A stretch of 64,000 nucleotides of DNA from Crossaster papposus (GCA_037893245.1 JBAIAA010000262.1:2728001-2792000); one strand, 5' to 3'. Counted from the first letter of the stretch, positions 24,641 through 37,567 are shown. The notes: generated from the letters alone by a model not told the origin. A program made the numbers and translations.

Positions 24641-27600
24641 TTAAATATGTAAAGGGAAAGAAGTGTTCATAAGAAATAAACACCTGATGTCGGAACAGGC
24701 CCTCGAGTTATATATATGTAAAGGGAAAGAAGTGTGCATAAGAAATAAACACCTGATGTCGGAACAGGCCCTCGAGTTATATATATGTAAAGGGAAAGAA
24801 GTGTGCATAAGAAATAAACACCTGATCTCGGAACAAGCCCTCGAGTTAAATATGTAACGGGAAAGAAGTGTGCATAAGAAATAAACACCTGATGTCGGAA
24901 CAAGCCCTCGAATTACATATGTAGATGGAAAGAAGTGTGCATCAGAAATAAACACCTGATGTCGGAACAAGCCCTCGAGTTAAATATGTAAAGGGAAAGA
25001 AGAGTGCATAAGAAATAAACACCTGATGTCGGAACAAGCCCTCGAGTTAAATATGTAAAGGGAAAGAAGTGTGCATCAGAAATAAACACCTGATGTCGGA
25101 ACAAGCCCTCGAGTTAAATATGTAAAGGGAAAGAAGTGTGCATAAGAAATAAACACCTGATGTCGGAACAAGCCCTCGAGTTAAATATGTAAAGGGAAAG
25201 AAGTGTGCATAAGAAATAAACACCTGGTGTCGGAACAAGCCCTCGAGTTAAATATGTAAAGGGAAAGAAGTGTGCATAAGAAATAAACACCTGATGTCGG
25301 AACAAGCCCTCGAGTTAAATATGTAAAGGGAAAGAAGTGTGCATAAGAAATAAACACCTGATGTCGGAACAAGCCCTCGAGTTAAATATGTAAAGGGAAA
25401 GAAGTGTGCATAAGAAATAAACACCTGATTTCGGAACAAGCCCTCGAGTTAAATATGTAAAGGGAAAGAAGTGTGCATCAGAAATAAACACCTGATGTCG
25501 GAACAAGCCCTCGAGTTAAATATGTAAAGGGAAAGAAGTGTGGATAAGAAATAAACACCTGATGTCGGAACAAGCCCTCGAGTTATATATATGTAAAGGG
25601 AAAGAAGTGTGCATAAGAAATAAACACCTGATGTCGGAACAGGCCCTCGAGTTATATATATGTAAAGGGAAAGAAGTGTGCATAAGAAATAAACACCTGA
25701 TGTCGGAACAAGCCCTCGAGTTAAATATGTAAAGGGACAGAAGTATGCATGAGAAATAAACACCTGATGTCGAAACAAGCCCTCGAGTTAAATATGTAAA
25801 GGGAAAGAAGTGTGCATAACAAATAAATACCTGATGTCGAAACAAGCCCTCGAGTTAAATATGTAAAGGGAAAGAAGTGTGCATAAGAAATAAACACCTG
25901 ATGTCGGAACAAGCCCTCGAGTTAAATATGTAAAGGGAAAGAAGAGTGCATAAGAAATAAACACCTGATGTCGGAACAAGCGCTCGAGTTAAATATGTAA
26001 AGGGAAAGAAGTGTGCATCAGAAATAAACACCTGATGTCGGAACAAGCCCTCGAGTTAAATATGTAAAGGGAAAGAAGTGTGCATAAGAAATAAACACCT
26101 GATGTCGGAACAAGCCCTCGAGTTAAATATGTAAAGGGAAAGAAGTGTGCATAAGAAATAAACACCTGGTGTCGGAACAAGCCCTCGAGTTAAATATGTA
26201 AAGGTAAAGAAGTGTGCATAAGAAATAAACACCTGATGTCGGAACAAGCCCTCGAGTTAAATATGTAAAGGGAAAGAAGTGTGCATAACAAATAAACACC
26301 TGATGTCGGAACAAGCCCTCGAGTTAAATATGTAAAGGGAAAGAAGTGTGCATAAGAAATAAACACCTGATTTCGGAACAAGCCCTCGAGTTAAATATGT
26401 AAAGGGAAAGAAGTGTGCATCAGAAATAAACACCTGATGTCGGAACAAGCCCTCGAGTTAAATATGTAAAGGGAAAGAAGTGTGCATAAGAAATAAACAC
26501 CTGATGTCGGAACAAGCCCTCGAGTTATATATATGTAAAGGGAAAGAAGTGTGCATAAGAAATAAACACCTGATGTCGGAACAGGCCCTCGAGTTATATA
26601 TATGTAAAGGGAAAGAAGTGTGCATAAGAAATAAACACCTGATCTCGGAACAAGCCCTCGAGTTAAATATGTAACGGGAAAGAAGTGTGCATAAGAAATA
26701 AACACCTGATGTCGGAACAAGCCCTCGAATTACATATGTAGAGGGAAAGAAGTGTGCATAAGAAATAAACACCTGATGTCGGAACAAGCCCTCGAGTTAA
26801 ATATGTAAAGGGAAAGAAGAGTGCATAAGAAATAAACACCTGATGTCGGAACAAGCCCTCGAGTTAAATATGTAAAGGGAAAGAAGTGTGCATCAGAAAT
26901 AAACACCTGATGTCGGAACAAGCCCTCGAGTTAAATATGTAAAGGGAAAGAAGTGTGCATAAGAAATAAACACCTGATGTCGGAACAAGCCCTCGAGTTA
27001 AATATGTAAAGGGAAAGAAGTGTGCATAAGAAATAAACACCTGGTGTCGGAACAAGCCCTCGAGTTAAATATGTAAAGGGAAAGAAGTGTGCATAAGAAA
27101 TAAACACCTGATGTCGGAACAAGCCCTCGAGTTAAATATGTAAAGGGAAAGAAGTGTGCATAACAAATAAACACCTGATGTCGGAACAAGCCCTCGAGTT
27201 AAATATGTAAAGGGAAAGAAGTGTGCATAAGAAATAAACACCTGATTTCGGAACAAGCCCTCGAGTTAAATATGTAAAGGGAAAGAAGTGTGCATCAGAA
27301 ATAAACACCTGATGTCGGAACAAGCCCTCGAGTTAAATATGTAAAGGGAAAGAAGTGTGCATAAGAAATAAACACCTGGTGTCGGAACAAGCCCTCGAGT
27401 TAAATATGTAAAGGGAAAGAAGTGTGCATAAGAAATAAACACCTGATGTCGGAACAAGCCCTCGAGTTAAATATGTAAAGGGAAAGAAGTGTGCATAACA
27501 AATAAACACCTGATGTCGGAACAAGCCCTCGAGTTAAATATGTAAAGGGAAAGAAGTGTGCATAAGAAATAAACACCTGATTTCGGAACAAGCCCTCGAG

Positions 27601-30225
27601 TTAAATATGTAAAGGGAAAGAAGTGTGCATCAGAAATAAACACCTGATGTCGGAACAAGCCCTCGAGTTAAATATGTAAAGGGAAAGAAGTGTGCATAAG
27701 AAATAAACACCTGATGTCGGAACAAGCCCTCGAGTTATATATATGTAAAGGGAAAGAAGTGTGCATAAGAAATAAACACCTGATGTCGGAACAGGCCCTC
27801 GAGTTATATATATGTAAAGGGAAAGAAGTGTGCATAAGAAATAAACACCTGATCTCGGAACAAGCCCTCGAGTTAAATATGTAACGGGAAAGAAGTGTGC
27901 ATAAGAAATAAACACCTGATGTCGGAACAAGCCCTCGAATTACATATGTAGAGGGAAAGAAGTGTGCATAAGAAATAAACACCTGATGTCGGAACAAGCC
28001 CTCGAGTTAAATATGTAAAGGGAAAGAAGAGTGCATAAGAAATAAACACCTGATGTCGGAACAAGCCCTCGAGTTAAATATGTAAAGGGAAAGAAGTGTG
28101 CATAAGAAATAAACACCTGATGTCGGAACAAGCCCTCGAGTTAAATATGTAAAGGGAAAGAAGTGTGCATAAGAAATAAACACCTGATGTCGGAACAAGC
28201 CCTCGAGTTAAATATGTAAAGGGAAAGAAGTGTGCATAAGAAATAAACACCTGGTGTCGGAACAAGCCCTCGAGTTAAATATGTAAAGGGAAAGAAGTGT
28301 GCATAAGAAATAAACACCTGATGTCGGAACAAGCCCTCGAGTTAAATATGTAAAGGGAAAGAAGTGTGCATAACAAATAAACACCTGATGTCGGAACAAG
28401 CCCTCGAGTTAAATATGTAAAGGAAAAGAAGTGTGCATAAGAAATAAACACCTGATTTCGGAACAAGCCCTCGAGTTAAATATGTAAAGGGAAAGAAGTG
28501 TGCATCAGAAATAAACACCTGATGTCGGAACAAGCCCTCGAGTTAAATATGTAAAGGGAAAGAAGTGTGCATAAGAAATAAACACCTGATGTCGGAACAA
28601 GTCCTCGAGTTATATATATGTAAAGGGAAAGAAGTGTGCATAAGAAATAAACACCTGATGTCGGAACAGGCCCTCGAGTTATATATATGTAAAGGGAAAG
28701 AAGTGTGCATAAGAAATAAACACCTGATGTCGGAACAAGCCCTCGAGTTAAATATGTACAGGGACAGAAGTATGCATGAGAAATAAACACCTGATGTCGA
28801 AACAAGCCCTCGAGTTAAATATGTAAAGGGAAAGAAGTGTGCATAACAAATAAATACCTGATGTCAAAACAAGCCCTCGAGTTAAATATGTAAAGGGAAA
28901 GAAGTGTGCATAAGAAATAAACACCTGATGTCGGAACAAGCCCTCGAGTTAAATATGTAAAGGGAAAGAAGTGTGCATAAGAAATGAACACCTGATGTCG
29001 GAACAAGCCCTCGAGTTAAATATGTAAAGGGAAAGAAGTGTTCATAAGAAATAAACACCTGATGTCGGAACAGGCCCTCGAGTTATATATATGTAAAGGG
29101 AAAGAAGTGTGCATAAGAAATAAACACCTGATGTCGGAACAGGCCCTCGAGTTATATATATGTAAAGGGAAAGAAGTGTGCATAAGAAATAAACACCTGA
29201 TCTCGGAACAAGCCCTCGAGTTAAATATGTAACGGGAAAGAAGTGTGCATAAGAAATAAACACCTGATGTCGGAACAAGCCCTCGAATTACATATGTAGA
29301 TGGAAAGAAGTGTGCATCAGAAATAAACACCTGATGTCGGAACAAGCCCTCGAGTTAAATATGTAAAGGGAAAGAAGAGTGCATAAGAAATAAACACCTG
29401 ATGTCGGAACAAGCCCTCGAGTTAAATATGTAAAGGGAAAGAAGTGTGCATCAGAAATAAACACCTGATGTCGGAACAAGCCCTCGAGTTAAATATGTAA
29501 AGGGAAAGAAGTGTGCATAAGAAATAAACACCTGATGTCGGAACAAGCCCTCGAGTTAAATATGTAAAGGGAAAGAAGTGTGCATAAGAAATAAACACCT
29601 GGTGTCGGAACAAGCCCTCGAGTTAAATATGTAAAGGGAAAGAAGTGTGCATAAGAAATAAACACCTGATGTCGGAACAAGCCCTCGAGTTAAATATGTA
29701 AAGGGAAAGAAGTGTGCATAAGAAATAAACACCTGATGTCGGAACAAGCCCTCGAGTTAAATATGTAAAGGGAAAGAAGTGTGCATAAGAAATAAACACC
29801 TGATTTCGGAACAAGCCCTCGAGTTAAATATGTAAAGGGAAAGAAGTGTGCATCAGAAATAAACACCTGATGTCGGAACAAGCCCTCGAGTTAAATATGT
29901 AAAGGGAAAGAAGTGTGCATAAGAAATAAACACCTGATGTCGGAACAAGCCCTCGAGTTATATATATGTAAAGGGAAAGAAGTGTGCATAAGAAATAAAC
30001 ACCTGATGTCGGAACAGGCCCTCGAGTTATATATATGTAAAGGGAAAGAAGTGTGCATAAGAAATAAACACCTGATGTCGGAACAAGCCCTCGAGTTAAA
30101 TATGTAAAGGGACAGAAGTATGCATGAGAAATAAACACCTGATGTCGAAACAAGCCCTCGAGTTAAATATGTAAAGGGAAAGAAGTGTGCATAACAAATA
30201 AATACCTGATGTCGAAACAAGCCCT
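24641..30225 (+). repeat. HOR with 4375-bp offset (24641-25850 matches 29016-30225)
   Basis: About 1.2 kb at 24641-25850 is repeated at 29016-30225 in the same variant order: GTGTTCATAAG, two 69-bp monomers, GATCTCGG, TAACGGG, ATTACATATGTAGATGG, AAGAGTGC, CACCTGGTGTC, GATTTCGG, then GGGACAGAAGTATGCATGAG. Single-base differences are rare (for example GTGTGGATAAG near 25540). The material between the copies has its own 1210- and 335-bp duplications. Confidence 0.78.
26391..28810 (+). repeat. Tandem 1210-bp HOR with nested 335-bp duplication
   Basis: Blocks starting at 26391 and 27601 share variant order at a 1210-bp offset. Inside, 26931-27265 is followed by an exact-looking five-monomer copy at 27266-27600 (335 = 5 x 67), marked by CACCTGGTGTC, CATAACAAATAAAC, GATTTCGG and GCATCAG. 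The 335-bp copy accounts for part of the 1210-bp spacing. Confidence 0.78.
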
Positions 30226-32456
30226 CGAGTTAAATATGTAAAGGGAAAGAAGTGTGCATAAGAAATAAACACCTGATGTCGGAACAAGCCCTCGAGTTAA
30301 ATATGTAAAGGGAAAGAAGTATGCATAAGAAATAAACACGTGATGTCGAAACAAGCCCTCGAGTTAAATATGTAAAGGGAAAGAAGTGTGCATAAGAAAT
30401 AAACACCCGATGTCGGAACAAGCCCTCGAGTTAAATATGTAAAGGGAAAGAAGTATGCATAAGAAATAAACACCTGATGTCGAAACAAGCCCTCGAGTTA
30501 AATATGTAAAGGGAAAGAAGTGTGCATAATAAATAAACACCTGATGTCGGAACAAGCCCTCGAGTTAAATATGTAAAGGGAAAGAAGTGTGCATAAGAAA
30601 TAAACACCTGATGTCGGAACAAGCCCTCGAGTTATAAATATGTAAAGGGAAAGAAGTGTGCATAAGAAATAAACACCTGATGTCGGAACAAGCCCTCGAG
30701 TTAAATATGTAAAGGGAAAGAAGTGTGCATAAGAAATAAACACCTGCTGTCGGAACAAGCCCTCGATTTAAATATGTAAAGGGAAAGAAGTGTGCATAAG
30801 AAATAAACACCTGATTTCGGAACAAGCCCTCGAGTTAAATATGTAAAGGGAAAGAAGTGTGCATCAGAAATAAACACCTGATGTCGGAACAAGCCCTCGA
30901 GTTAAATATGTAAAGGGAAAGAAGTGTGCATAAGAAATAAACACCTGATGTCGGAACAAGCCCTCGAGTTATATATATGTAAAGGGAAAGAAGTGTGCAT
31001 AAGAAATAAACACCTGATGTCGGAACAGGCCCTCGAGTTATATATATGTAAAGGGAAAGAAGTGTGCATAAGAAATAAACACCTGATGTCGGAACAAGCC
31101 CTCGAGTTAAATATGTAAAGGGAAAGAAGTATGCATCAGAAATAAACACCTGATGTCGAAACAAGCCCTCGAGTTATATATATGTAAAGGGAAAGAAGTG
31201 TGCATAAGAAATAAACACCTGATGTCGGAACAAGCCCTCGAGTTAAATATGTAAAGGGAAATAAGTGTGCATAAGAAATAAACACCTGATGTCGGAACAA
31301 GCCCTCGAGTTAAATATGTAAAGGGAAAAAAGTGTGCATAATAAATAAACACCTGATGTCGGAACAAGCCCTCGAGTTAAATATGTAAAGGGAAAGAAGT
31401 GTTCATAAGAAATAAACACCTGATGTCGGAACAGGCCCTCGAGTTATATATATGTAAAGGGAAAGAAGTGTGCATAAGAAATAAACACCTGATGTCGGAA
31501 CAGGCCCTCGAGTTATATATATGTAAAGGGAAAGAAGTGTGCATAAGAAATAAACACCTGATCTCGGAACAAGCCCTCGAGTTAAATATGTAACGGGAAA
31601 GAAGTGTGCATAAGAAATAAACACCTGATGTCGGAACAAGCCCTCGAATTACATATGTAGAGGGAAAGAAGTGTGCATAAGAAATAAACACCTGATGTCG
31701 GAACAAGACCTCGAGTTAAATATGTAAAGGGAAAGAAGAGTGCATAAGAAATAAACACCTGATGTCGGAACAAGCCCTCGAGTTAAATATGTAAAGGGAA
31801 AGAAGTGTGCATCAGAAATAAACACCTGATGTCGGAACAAGCCCTCGAGTTAAATATGTAAAGGGAAAGAAGTGTGCATAAGAAATAAACACCTGATGTC
31901 GGAACAAGCCCTCGAGTTAAATATGTAAAGGGAAAGAAGTGTGCATAAGAAATAAACACCTGGTGTCGGAACAAGCCCTCGAGTTAAATATGTAAAGGGA
32001 AAGAAGTGTGCATAATAAATAAACACCTGATGTCGGAACAAGCCCTCGAGTTAAATATGTAAAGGGAAAGAAGTGTGCATAACAAATAAACACCTGATGT
32101 CGGAACAAGCCCTCGAGTTAAATATGTAAAGGGAAAGAAGTGTGCATAAGAAATAAACACCTGATTTCGGAACAAGCCCTCGAGTTAAATATGTAAAGGG
32201 AAAGAAGTGTGCATCAGAAATAAACACCTGATGTCGGAACAAGCCCTCGAGTTAAATATGTAAAGGGAAAGAAGTGTGCATAAGAAATAAACACCTGATG
32301 TCGGAACAAGCCCTCGAGTTATATATATGTAAAGGGAAAGAAGTGTGCATAAGAAATAAACACCTGATGTCGGAACAGGCCCTCGAGTTATATATATGTA
32401 AAGGGAAAGAAGTGTGCATAAGAAATAAACACCTGATGTTGGAACAAGCCCTCGAG

Positions 32457-34068
32457 TTAAATATGTAAAGGGACAGAAGTATGCATGAGAAATAAACACC
32501 TGATGTCGAAACAAGCCCTCGAGTTAAATATGTAAAGGGAAAGAAGTGTGCATAACAAATAAATACCTGATGTCAAAACAAGCCCTCGAGTTAAATATGT
32601 AAAGGGAAAGAAGTGTGCATAAGAAATAAACACCTGATGTCGGAACAAGCCCTCGAGTTAAATATGTAAAGGGAAAGAAGTGTGCATAAGAAATAAACAC
32701 CTGATGTCGGAACAAGCCCTCGAGTTAAATATGTAAAGGGAAAGAAGTATGCATAAGAAATAAACACGTGATGTCGAAACAAGCCCTCGAGTTAAATATG
32801 TAAAGGGAAAGAAGTGTGCATAATAAATAAACACCTGATGTCCGAACAAGTCCTCGAGTTAAATATGTAAAGGGAAAGAAGTGTGCATAAGAAATAAACA
32901 CCTGATGTCGGAACAAGCCCTCGAGTTAAATATGTAAAGGGAAAGAAGTGTCCATAAGAAATAAACACCTGCTGTCGGAACAAGCCCTCGAGTTAAATAT
33001 GTAAAGGGAAAGAAGTATGCATAAGAAATAAACACGTGATGTCGAAACAAGCCCTCGAGTTAAATATGTAAAGGGAAAGAAGTGTGCATAATAAATAAAC
33101 ACCTGATGTCGGAACAAGCCCTCGAGTTAAATATGTAAAGGGAAAGAAGTGTTCATAAGAAATAAACACCTGATGTCGGAACAGGCCCTCGAGTTATATA
33201 TATGTAAAGGGAAAGAAGTGTGCATAAGAAATAAACACCTGATGTCGGAACAAGCCCTCGAGTTAAATATGTAAAGGGACAGAAGTATGCATGAGAAATA
33301 AACACCTGATGTCGAAACAAGCCCTCGAGTTAAATATGTAAAGGGAAAGAAGTGTGCATAACAAATAAATACCTGATGTCAAAACAAGCCCTCGAGTTAA
33401 ATATGTAAAGGGAAAGAAGTGTGCATAAGAAATAAACACCTGATGTCGGAACAAGCCCTCGAGTTAAATATGTAAAGGGAAAGAAGTGTGCATAAGAAAT
33501 AAACACCTGATGTCGGAACAAGCCCTCGAGTTAAATATGTAAAGGGAAAGAAGTATGCATAAGAAATAAACACGTGATGTCGAAACAAGCCCTCGAGTTA
33601 AATATGTAAAGGGAAAGAAGTGTGCATAATAAATAAACACCTGATGTCGGAACAAGTCCTCGAGTTAAATATGTAAAGGGAAAGAAGTGTGCATAAGAAA
33701 TAAACACCTGATGTCGGAACAAGCCCTCGAGTTAAATATGTAAAGGGAAAGAAGTGTCCATAAGAAATAAACACATGCTGTCGGAACAAGCCCTCGAGTT
33801 AAATATGTAAAGGGAATGAAGTATGCATAAGAAATAAACACGTGATGTCGAAACAAGCCCTCGAGTTAAATATGTAAAGGGAAAGAAGTGTGCATAATAA
33901 ATAAACACCTGATGTCGGAACAAGCCCTCGAGTTAAATATGTAAAGGGAAAGAAGTGTGCATAAGAAATAAACACCTGATGTCGGAACAAGCCCTCGAAT
34001 TACAAATGTAGATGGAAAGAAGTGTGCATCAGAAATAAACACCTGATGTCGGAACAAGCCCTCGAGTT
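32457..34068 (+). repeat. Tandem 806-bp HOR, two copies
   Basis: 32457-33262 is followed by 33263-34068 with the same order: GGGACAGAAG/GCATGAG, CATAACAAATAAATACC/GTCAAAACAAG, CACGTGATG, GGAACAAGTCCTC, GTGTCCATAAG. The second copy carries private changes, CACATGCTG at about 33773 and GGGAATGAAG at about 33814, where the first has CACCTGCTG and GGGAAAGAAG. Confidence 0.8.
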
Positions 34069-36350
34069 AAATATGTAAAGGGAAAGAAGAGTGCATAAGA
34101 AATAAACACCTGATGTCGGAACAAGCCCTCGAGTTAAATATGTAAAGGGATAGAAGTGTGCATCAGAAATAAACACCTGATGTCGGAACAAGCCCTCGAG
34201 TTAAATATGTAAAGGGAAAGAAGTGTGCATAAGAAATAAACACCTGATGTCGGAACAAGCCCTCGAGTTAAATATGTAAAGGGAAAGAAGTGTGCATAAG
34301 AAATAAACACCTGGTGTCGGAACAAGCCCTCGAGTTAAATATGTAAAGGGAAAGAAGTGTGCATAAGAAATAAACACCTGATGTCGGAACAAGCCCTCGA
34401 GTTAAATATGTAAAGGGAAAGAAGTGTGCATAACAAATAAACACCTGATGTCGGAACAAGCCCTCGAGTTAAATATGTAAAGGGAAAGAAGTGTGCATAA
34501 GAAATAAACACCTGATTTCGGAACAAGCCCTCGAGTTAAATATGTAAAGGGAAAGAAGTGTGCATCAGAAATAAACACCTGATGTCGGAACAAGCCCTCG
34601 AGTTAAATATGTAAAGGGAAAGAAGTGTGCATAAGAAATAAACACCTGATGTCGGAACAAGCCCTCGAGTTATATATATGTAAAGGGAAAGAAGTGTGCA
34701 TAAGAAATAAACACCTGATGTCGGAACAGGCCCTCGAGTTATATATATGTAAAGGGAAAGAAGTGTGCATAAGAAATAAACACCTGATGTCGGAACAAGC
34801 CCTCGAGTTAAATATGTAAAGGGACAGAAGTATGCATGAGAAATAAACACCTGATGTCGAAACAAGCCCTCGAGTTAAATATGTAAAGGGAAAGAAGTGT
34901 GCATAACAAATAAATACCTGATGTCGAAACAAGCCCTCGAGTTAAATATGTAAAGGGAAAGAAGTGTGCATAAGAAATAAACACCTGATGTCGGAACAGG
35001 CCCTCGAGTTATATATATGTAAAGGGAAAGAAGTGTGCATAAGAAATAAACACCTGATGTCGGAACAAGCCCTCGAGTTAAATATGTAAAGGGAAAGAAG
35101 TGTCCATAAGAAATAAACACATGCTGTCGGAACAAGCCCTCGAGTTAAATATGTAAAGGGAATGAAGTATGCATAAGAAATAAACACGTGATGTCGAAAC
35201 AAGCCCTCGAGTTAAATATGTAAAGGGAAAGAAGTGTGCATAATAAATAAACACCTGATGTCGGAACAAGCCCTCGAGTTAAATATGTAAAGGGAAAGAA
35301 GTGTGCATAAGAAATAAACACCTGATGTCGGAACAAGCCCTCGAATTACAAATGTAGATGGAAAGAAGTGTGCATCAGAAATAAACACCTGATGTCGGAA
35401 CAAGCCCTCGAGTTAAATATGTAAAGGGAAAGAAGAGTGCATAAGAAATAAACACCTGATGTCGGAACAAGCCCTCGAGTTAAATATGTAAAGGGATAGA
35501 AGTGTGCATCAGAAATAAACACCTGATGTCGGAACAAGCCCTCGAGTTAAATATGTAAAGGGAAAGAAGTGTGCATAAGAAATAAACACCTGATGTCGGA
35601 ACAAGCCCTCGAGTTAAATATGTAAAGGGAAAGAAGTGTGCATAAGAAATAAACACCTGGTGTCGGAACAAGCCCTCGAGTTAAATATGTAAAGGGAAAG
35701 AAGTGTGCATAAGAAATAAACACCTGATGTCGGAACAAGCCCTCGAGTTAAATATGTAAAGGGAAAGAAGTGTGCATAACAAATAAACACCTGATGTCGG
35801 AACAAGCCCTCGAGTTAAATATGTAAAGGGAAAGAAGTGTGCATAAGAAATAAACACCTGATTTCGGAACAAGCCCTCGAGTTAAATATGTAAAGGGAAA
35901 GAAGTGTGCATCAGAAATAAACACCTGATGTCGGAACAAGCCCTCGAGTTAAATATGTAAAGGGAAAGAAGTGTGCATAAGAAATAAACACCTGATGTCG
36001 GAACAAGCCCTCGAGTTATATATATGTAAAGGGAAAGAAGTGTGCATAAGAAATAAACACCTGATGTCGGAACAGGCCCTCGAGTTATATATATGTAAAG
36101 GGAAAGAAGTGTGCATAAGAAATAAACACCTGATGTCGGAACAAGCCCTCGAGTTAAATATGTAAAGGGACAGAAGTATGCATGAGAAATAAACACCTGA
36201 TGTCGAAACAAGCCCTCGAGTTAAATATGTAAAGGGAAAGAAGTGTGCATAACAAATAAATACCTGATGTCGAAACAAGCCCTCGAGTTAAATATGTAAA
36301 GGGAAAGAAGTGTGCATAAGAAATAAACACCTGATGTCGGAACAAGCCCT
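33730..36350 (+). repeat. Tandem 1346-bp HOR, two copies, the second ending near the LTR insertion
   Basis: The sequence from about 33730 recurs 1346 bp later from about 35076 to about 36350 (20 monomers, three of them 69-bp). Both copies include CACATGCTG, GGGAATGAAG, ATTACAAATGTAGATGG and GGGATAGAAG. These are the private changes of the second 806-bp copy, so this duplication came later. An ATTACAAATGTAGATGG monomer without the usual preceding TAACGGG monomer marks an old joint at about 33998 and 35344. Confidence 0.8.
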
Positions 36351-36376
36351 CGAGTTAAATATGTAAAGGGAAAGAA

Positions 36377-36381
36377 GTGTG
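36377..36381. repeat. 5-bp target-site duplication, left of the LTR retrotransposon
   Basis: GTGTG, monomer positions 24-28, immediately before the 5' LTR; repeated at 43807-43811. A length of 5 bp fits Ty3/Gypsy integration. Confidence 0.92.
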
Positions 36382-37056
36382 TGTCACGATGTGAATTAAT
36401 TTAATGAAATTACTCTTCGAAATTTGTACATATTAGTAAAAACCGAAAACTAACATTGATTTTTCAAAGAGTTGAGGTTACGTTAGTCGAACGCACTTAT
36501 GAGTGAACACACATTTATCTGTTTATGGTAAACCCCAAGGTATCATTATTATGTTAATAATTACTTTCACGTGCATTCCCATTGGTTGAATCTACATCAT
36601 TCGAGGAATGTCTTTCCTTTGTAGTTAATGCTAAGGTGTGGGAAACAATAGGGCCGAAAATCACGAGATATTTTCCGTGGAATTTGTCGGCAGGGTTATT
36701 GGAAAGTATAGTGAGATACGGCATTCGAGATAAGAATCTTGAGAGGAGAGGGCTATGTTTGCCAGCCTCATATTTTTGATGAGTTGGGCCAGCTAATGAG
36801 AGCTGAAGACATATTTTGTGTGGTGCTGTATAGCATATAATATAGGCCACGTCTGGGCTATTGAGAGCCTCTGCTATATGTTTTGCGAGAACCAGGATCG
36901 TCAAGACCTGTAAGTGTTATAAATGTATAATTTTGATAAGGTTGAAGGTTTGGAGTTATAATTTACGAAATAGATTATTTGTTGAAGACCCTTGAAATTT
37001 AGGGGAGGTTTAGATAACTTGTTTTCTTTTGACACGGAGTGTTTGCCTAATTCGAG

Positions 37057-37064
37057 TATATATA
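37057..37064 (+). promoter_or_regulatory. Candidate LTR TATA box
   Basis: TATATATA in GAGTATATATACATTGC, upstream of the AATAAA signal, as expected for a U3 promoter. Further TA-rich runs at about 37154-37163 and 37186-37194 are alternative candidates. The copy in the 3' LTR is at 43176-43183. Confidence 0.45.
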
Positions 37065-37436
37065 CATTGCTATAATCATGAAACAGCCGTTGTATAGTTT
37101 TTTCACATTGTGTTTTATACTTGTTTCATAAGTTGCGGCAATTTCATGCCCAAATATATATAAATCAAAGAAGTTAAGAGGGTCTAATATATATAGAGAG
37201 AAATGATTCATTGTAATTAACGACAGGGTTCCTCCGTGAGAGACGGAAGCAAGGGCTGCTGGAAGGGAGTAGTTACGGCCAAGACTAACAGCCAAGTTCA
37301 GGGGGCAGCTGGGCATTCCATCATAGCCTTGCAGCCTATCGACCAGGGACCCAGTACCGCGTCATACAAGAGGCTGCACTGTCACCGCTGCTGACCGCTG
37401 CAGTCGCCCCAATCACCAGGTGGAGTCCCGTTTGAG

Positions 37437-37470
37437 AACTGTACAAACTGTACGAACTGTACAAACTGTT
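37437..37470 (+). repeat. 9-bp direct repeats inside the LTR
   Basis: Four units with core AACTGTAC begin at 37437, 37446, 37455 and 37464, the last one degenerate. The counterpart in the 3' LTR is 43556-43589. This could be a protein-binding array or a replication-slippage product; function unknown. Confidence 0.7.
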
Positions 37471-37561
37471 AAAGTGTTGGATAAACAAAACTCCTAGTAA
37501 CTTAATGTAAACTTAACATGTTTAGCTTATTTAGGTTTGTGAATAAGGTGTTGTTACTTTA

Positions 37562-37567
37562 AATAAA
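37562..37567 (+). promoter_or_regulatory. Candidate polyadenylation signal in the LTR
   Basis: AATAAA within TTTAAATAAAAGTG, about 120 bp before the LTR end. The 3' LTR copy at 43681-43686 would serve the genomic transcript. Confidence 0.5.

Larger units (their letters stand above)
21854..24975 (+). repeat. Tandem 1563-bp segmental duplication carrying the 204-bp element
   Basis: Copy 1 is about 21854-23416 and copy 2 about 23417-24979. Both begin at the GGGACAGAAGTATGCATGAG monomer and include the 204-bp insertion with identical flanking duplications, so the element was in place before the block duplicated. The inserts look identical. The array parts differ at very few bases, for example AAAGCGAAAG near 23899 against AAAGGGAAAG near 22336. 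The copies differ near 23283-23416, where copy 1 lacks the ATTACATATGTAGA monomer expected after TAACGGG; this marks the duplication joint. Confidence 0.88.
24275..36381 (+). repeat. 67-bp satellite array, middle block
   Basis: About 12.1 kb of uninterrupted 67/69-bp monomers in the same orientation as the left block, ending where the LTR retrotransposon cuts a monomer after its 28th base. Typical local variants are GGGACAGAAGTATGCATGAG, CATAACAAATAAATACC, CACGTGATGTCGAAAC and GTGTCCATAAG. No other sequence is embedded. Confidence 0.97.

Noticed and set aside
90..36345. Hundreds of 63-, 86- and 109-residue open frames on the minus strand and 64-residue frames on the plus strand
   Set aside because: They recur every 67 bp, overlap one another in all frames and follow directly from the repeat period and the scarcity of stops. 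They show no start context, domain or codon-level conservation independent of the DNA repeat.
1..36381. CRISPR array
   Set aside because: There are no unique spacers: the whole 67-bp unit repeats. Eukaryotic retrotransposon context and no cas genes.
36554..36904. 116-residue antisense frame in the LTR, repeated at 42673-43023
   Set aside because: It lies entirely within the LTR, has no recognisable domain and overlaps a plus-strand frame. It is present twice only because the LTR is.
37047..37316. 89-residue antisense frame in the LTR
   Set aside because: No domain and no promoter context. One of the two LTR differences changes it, and it is probably a chance frame.
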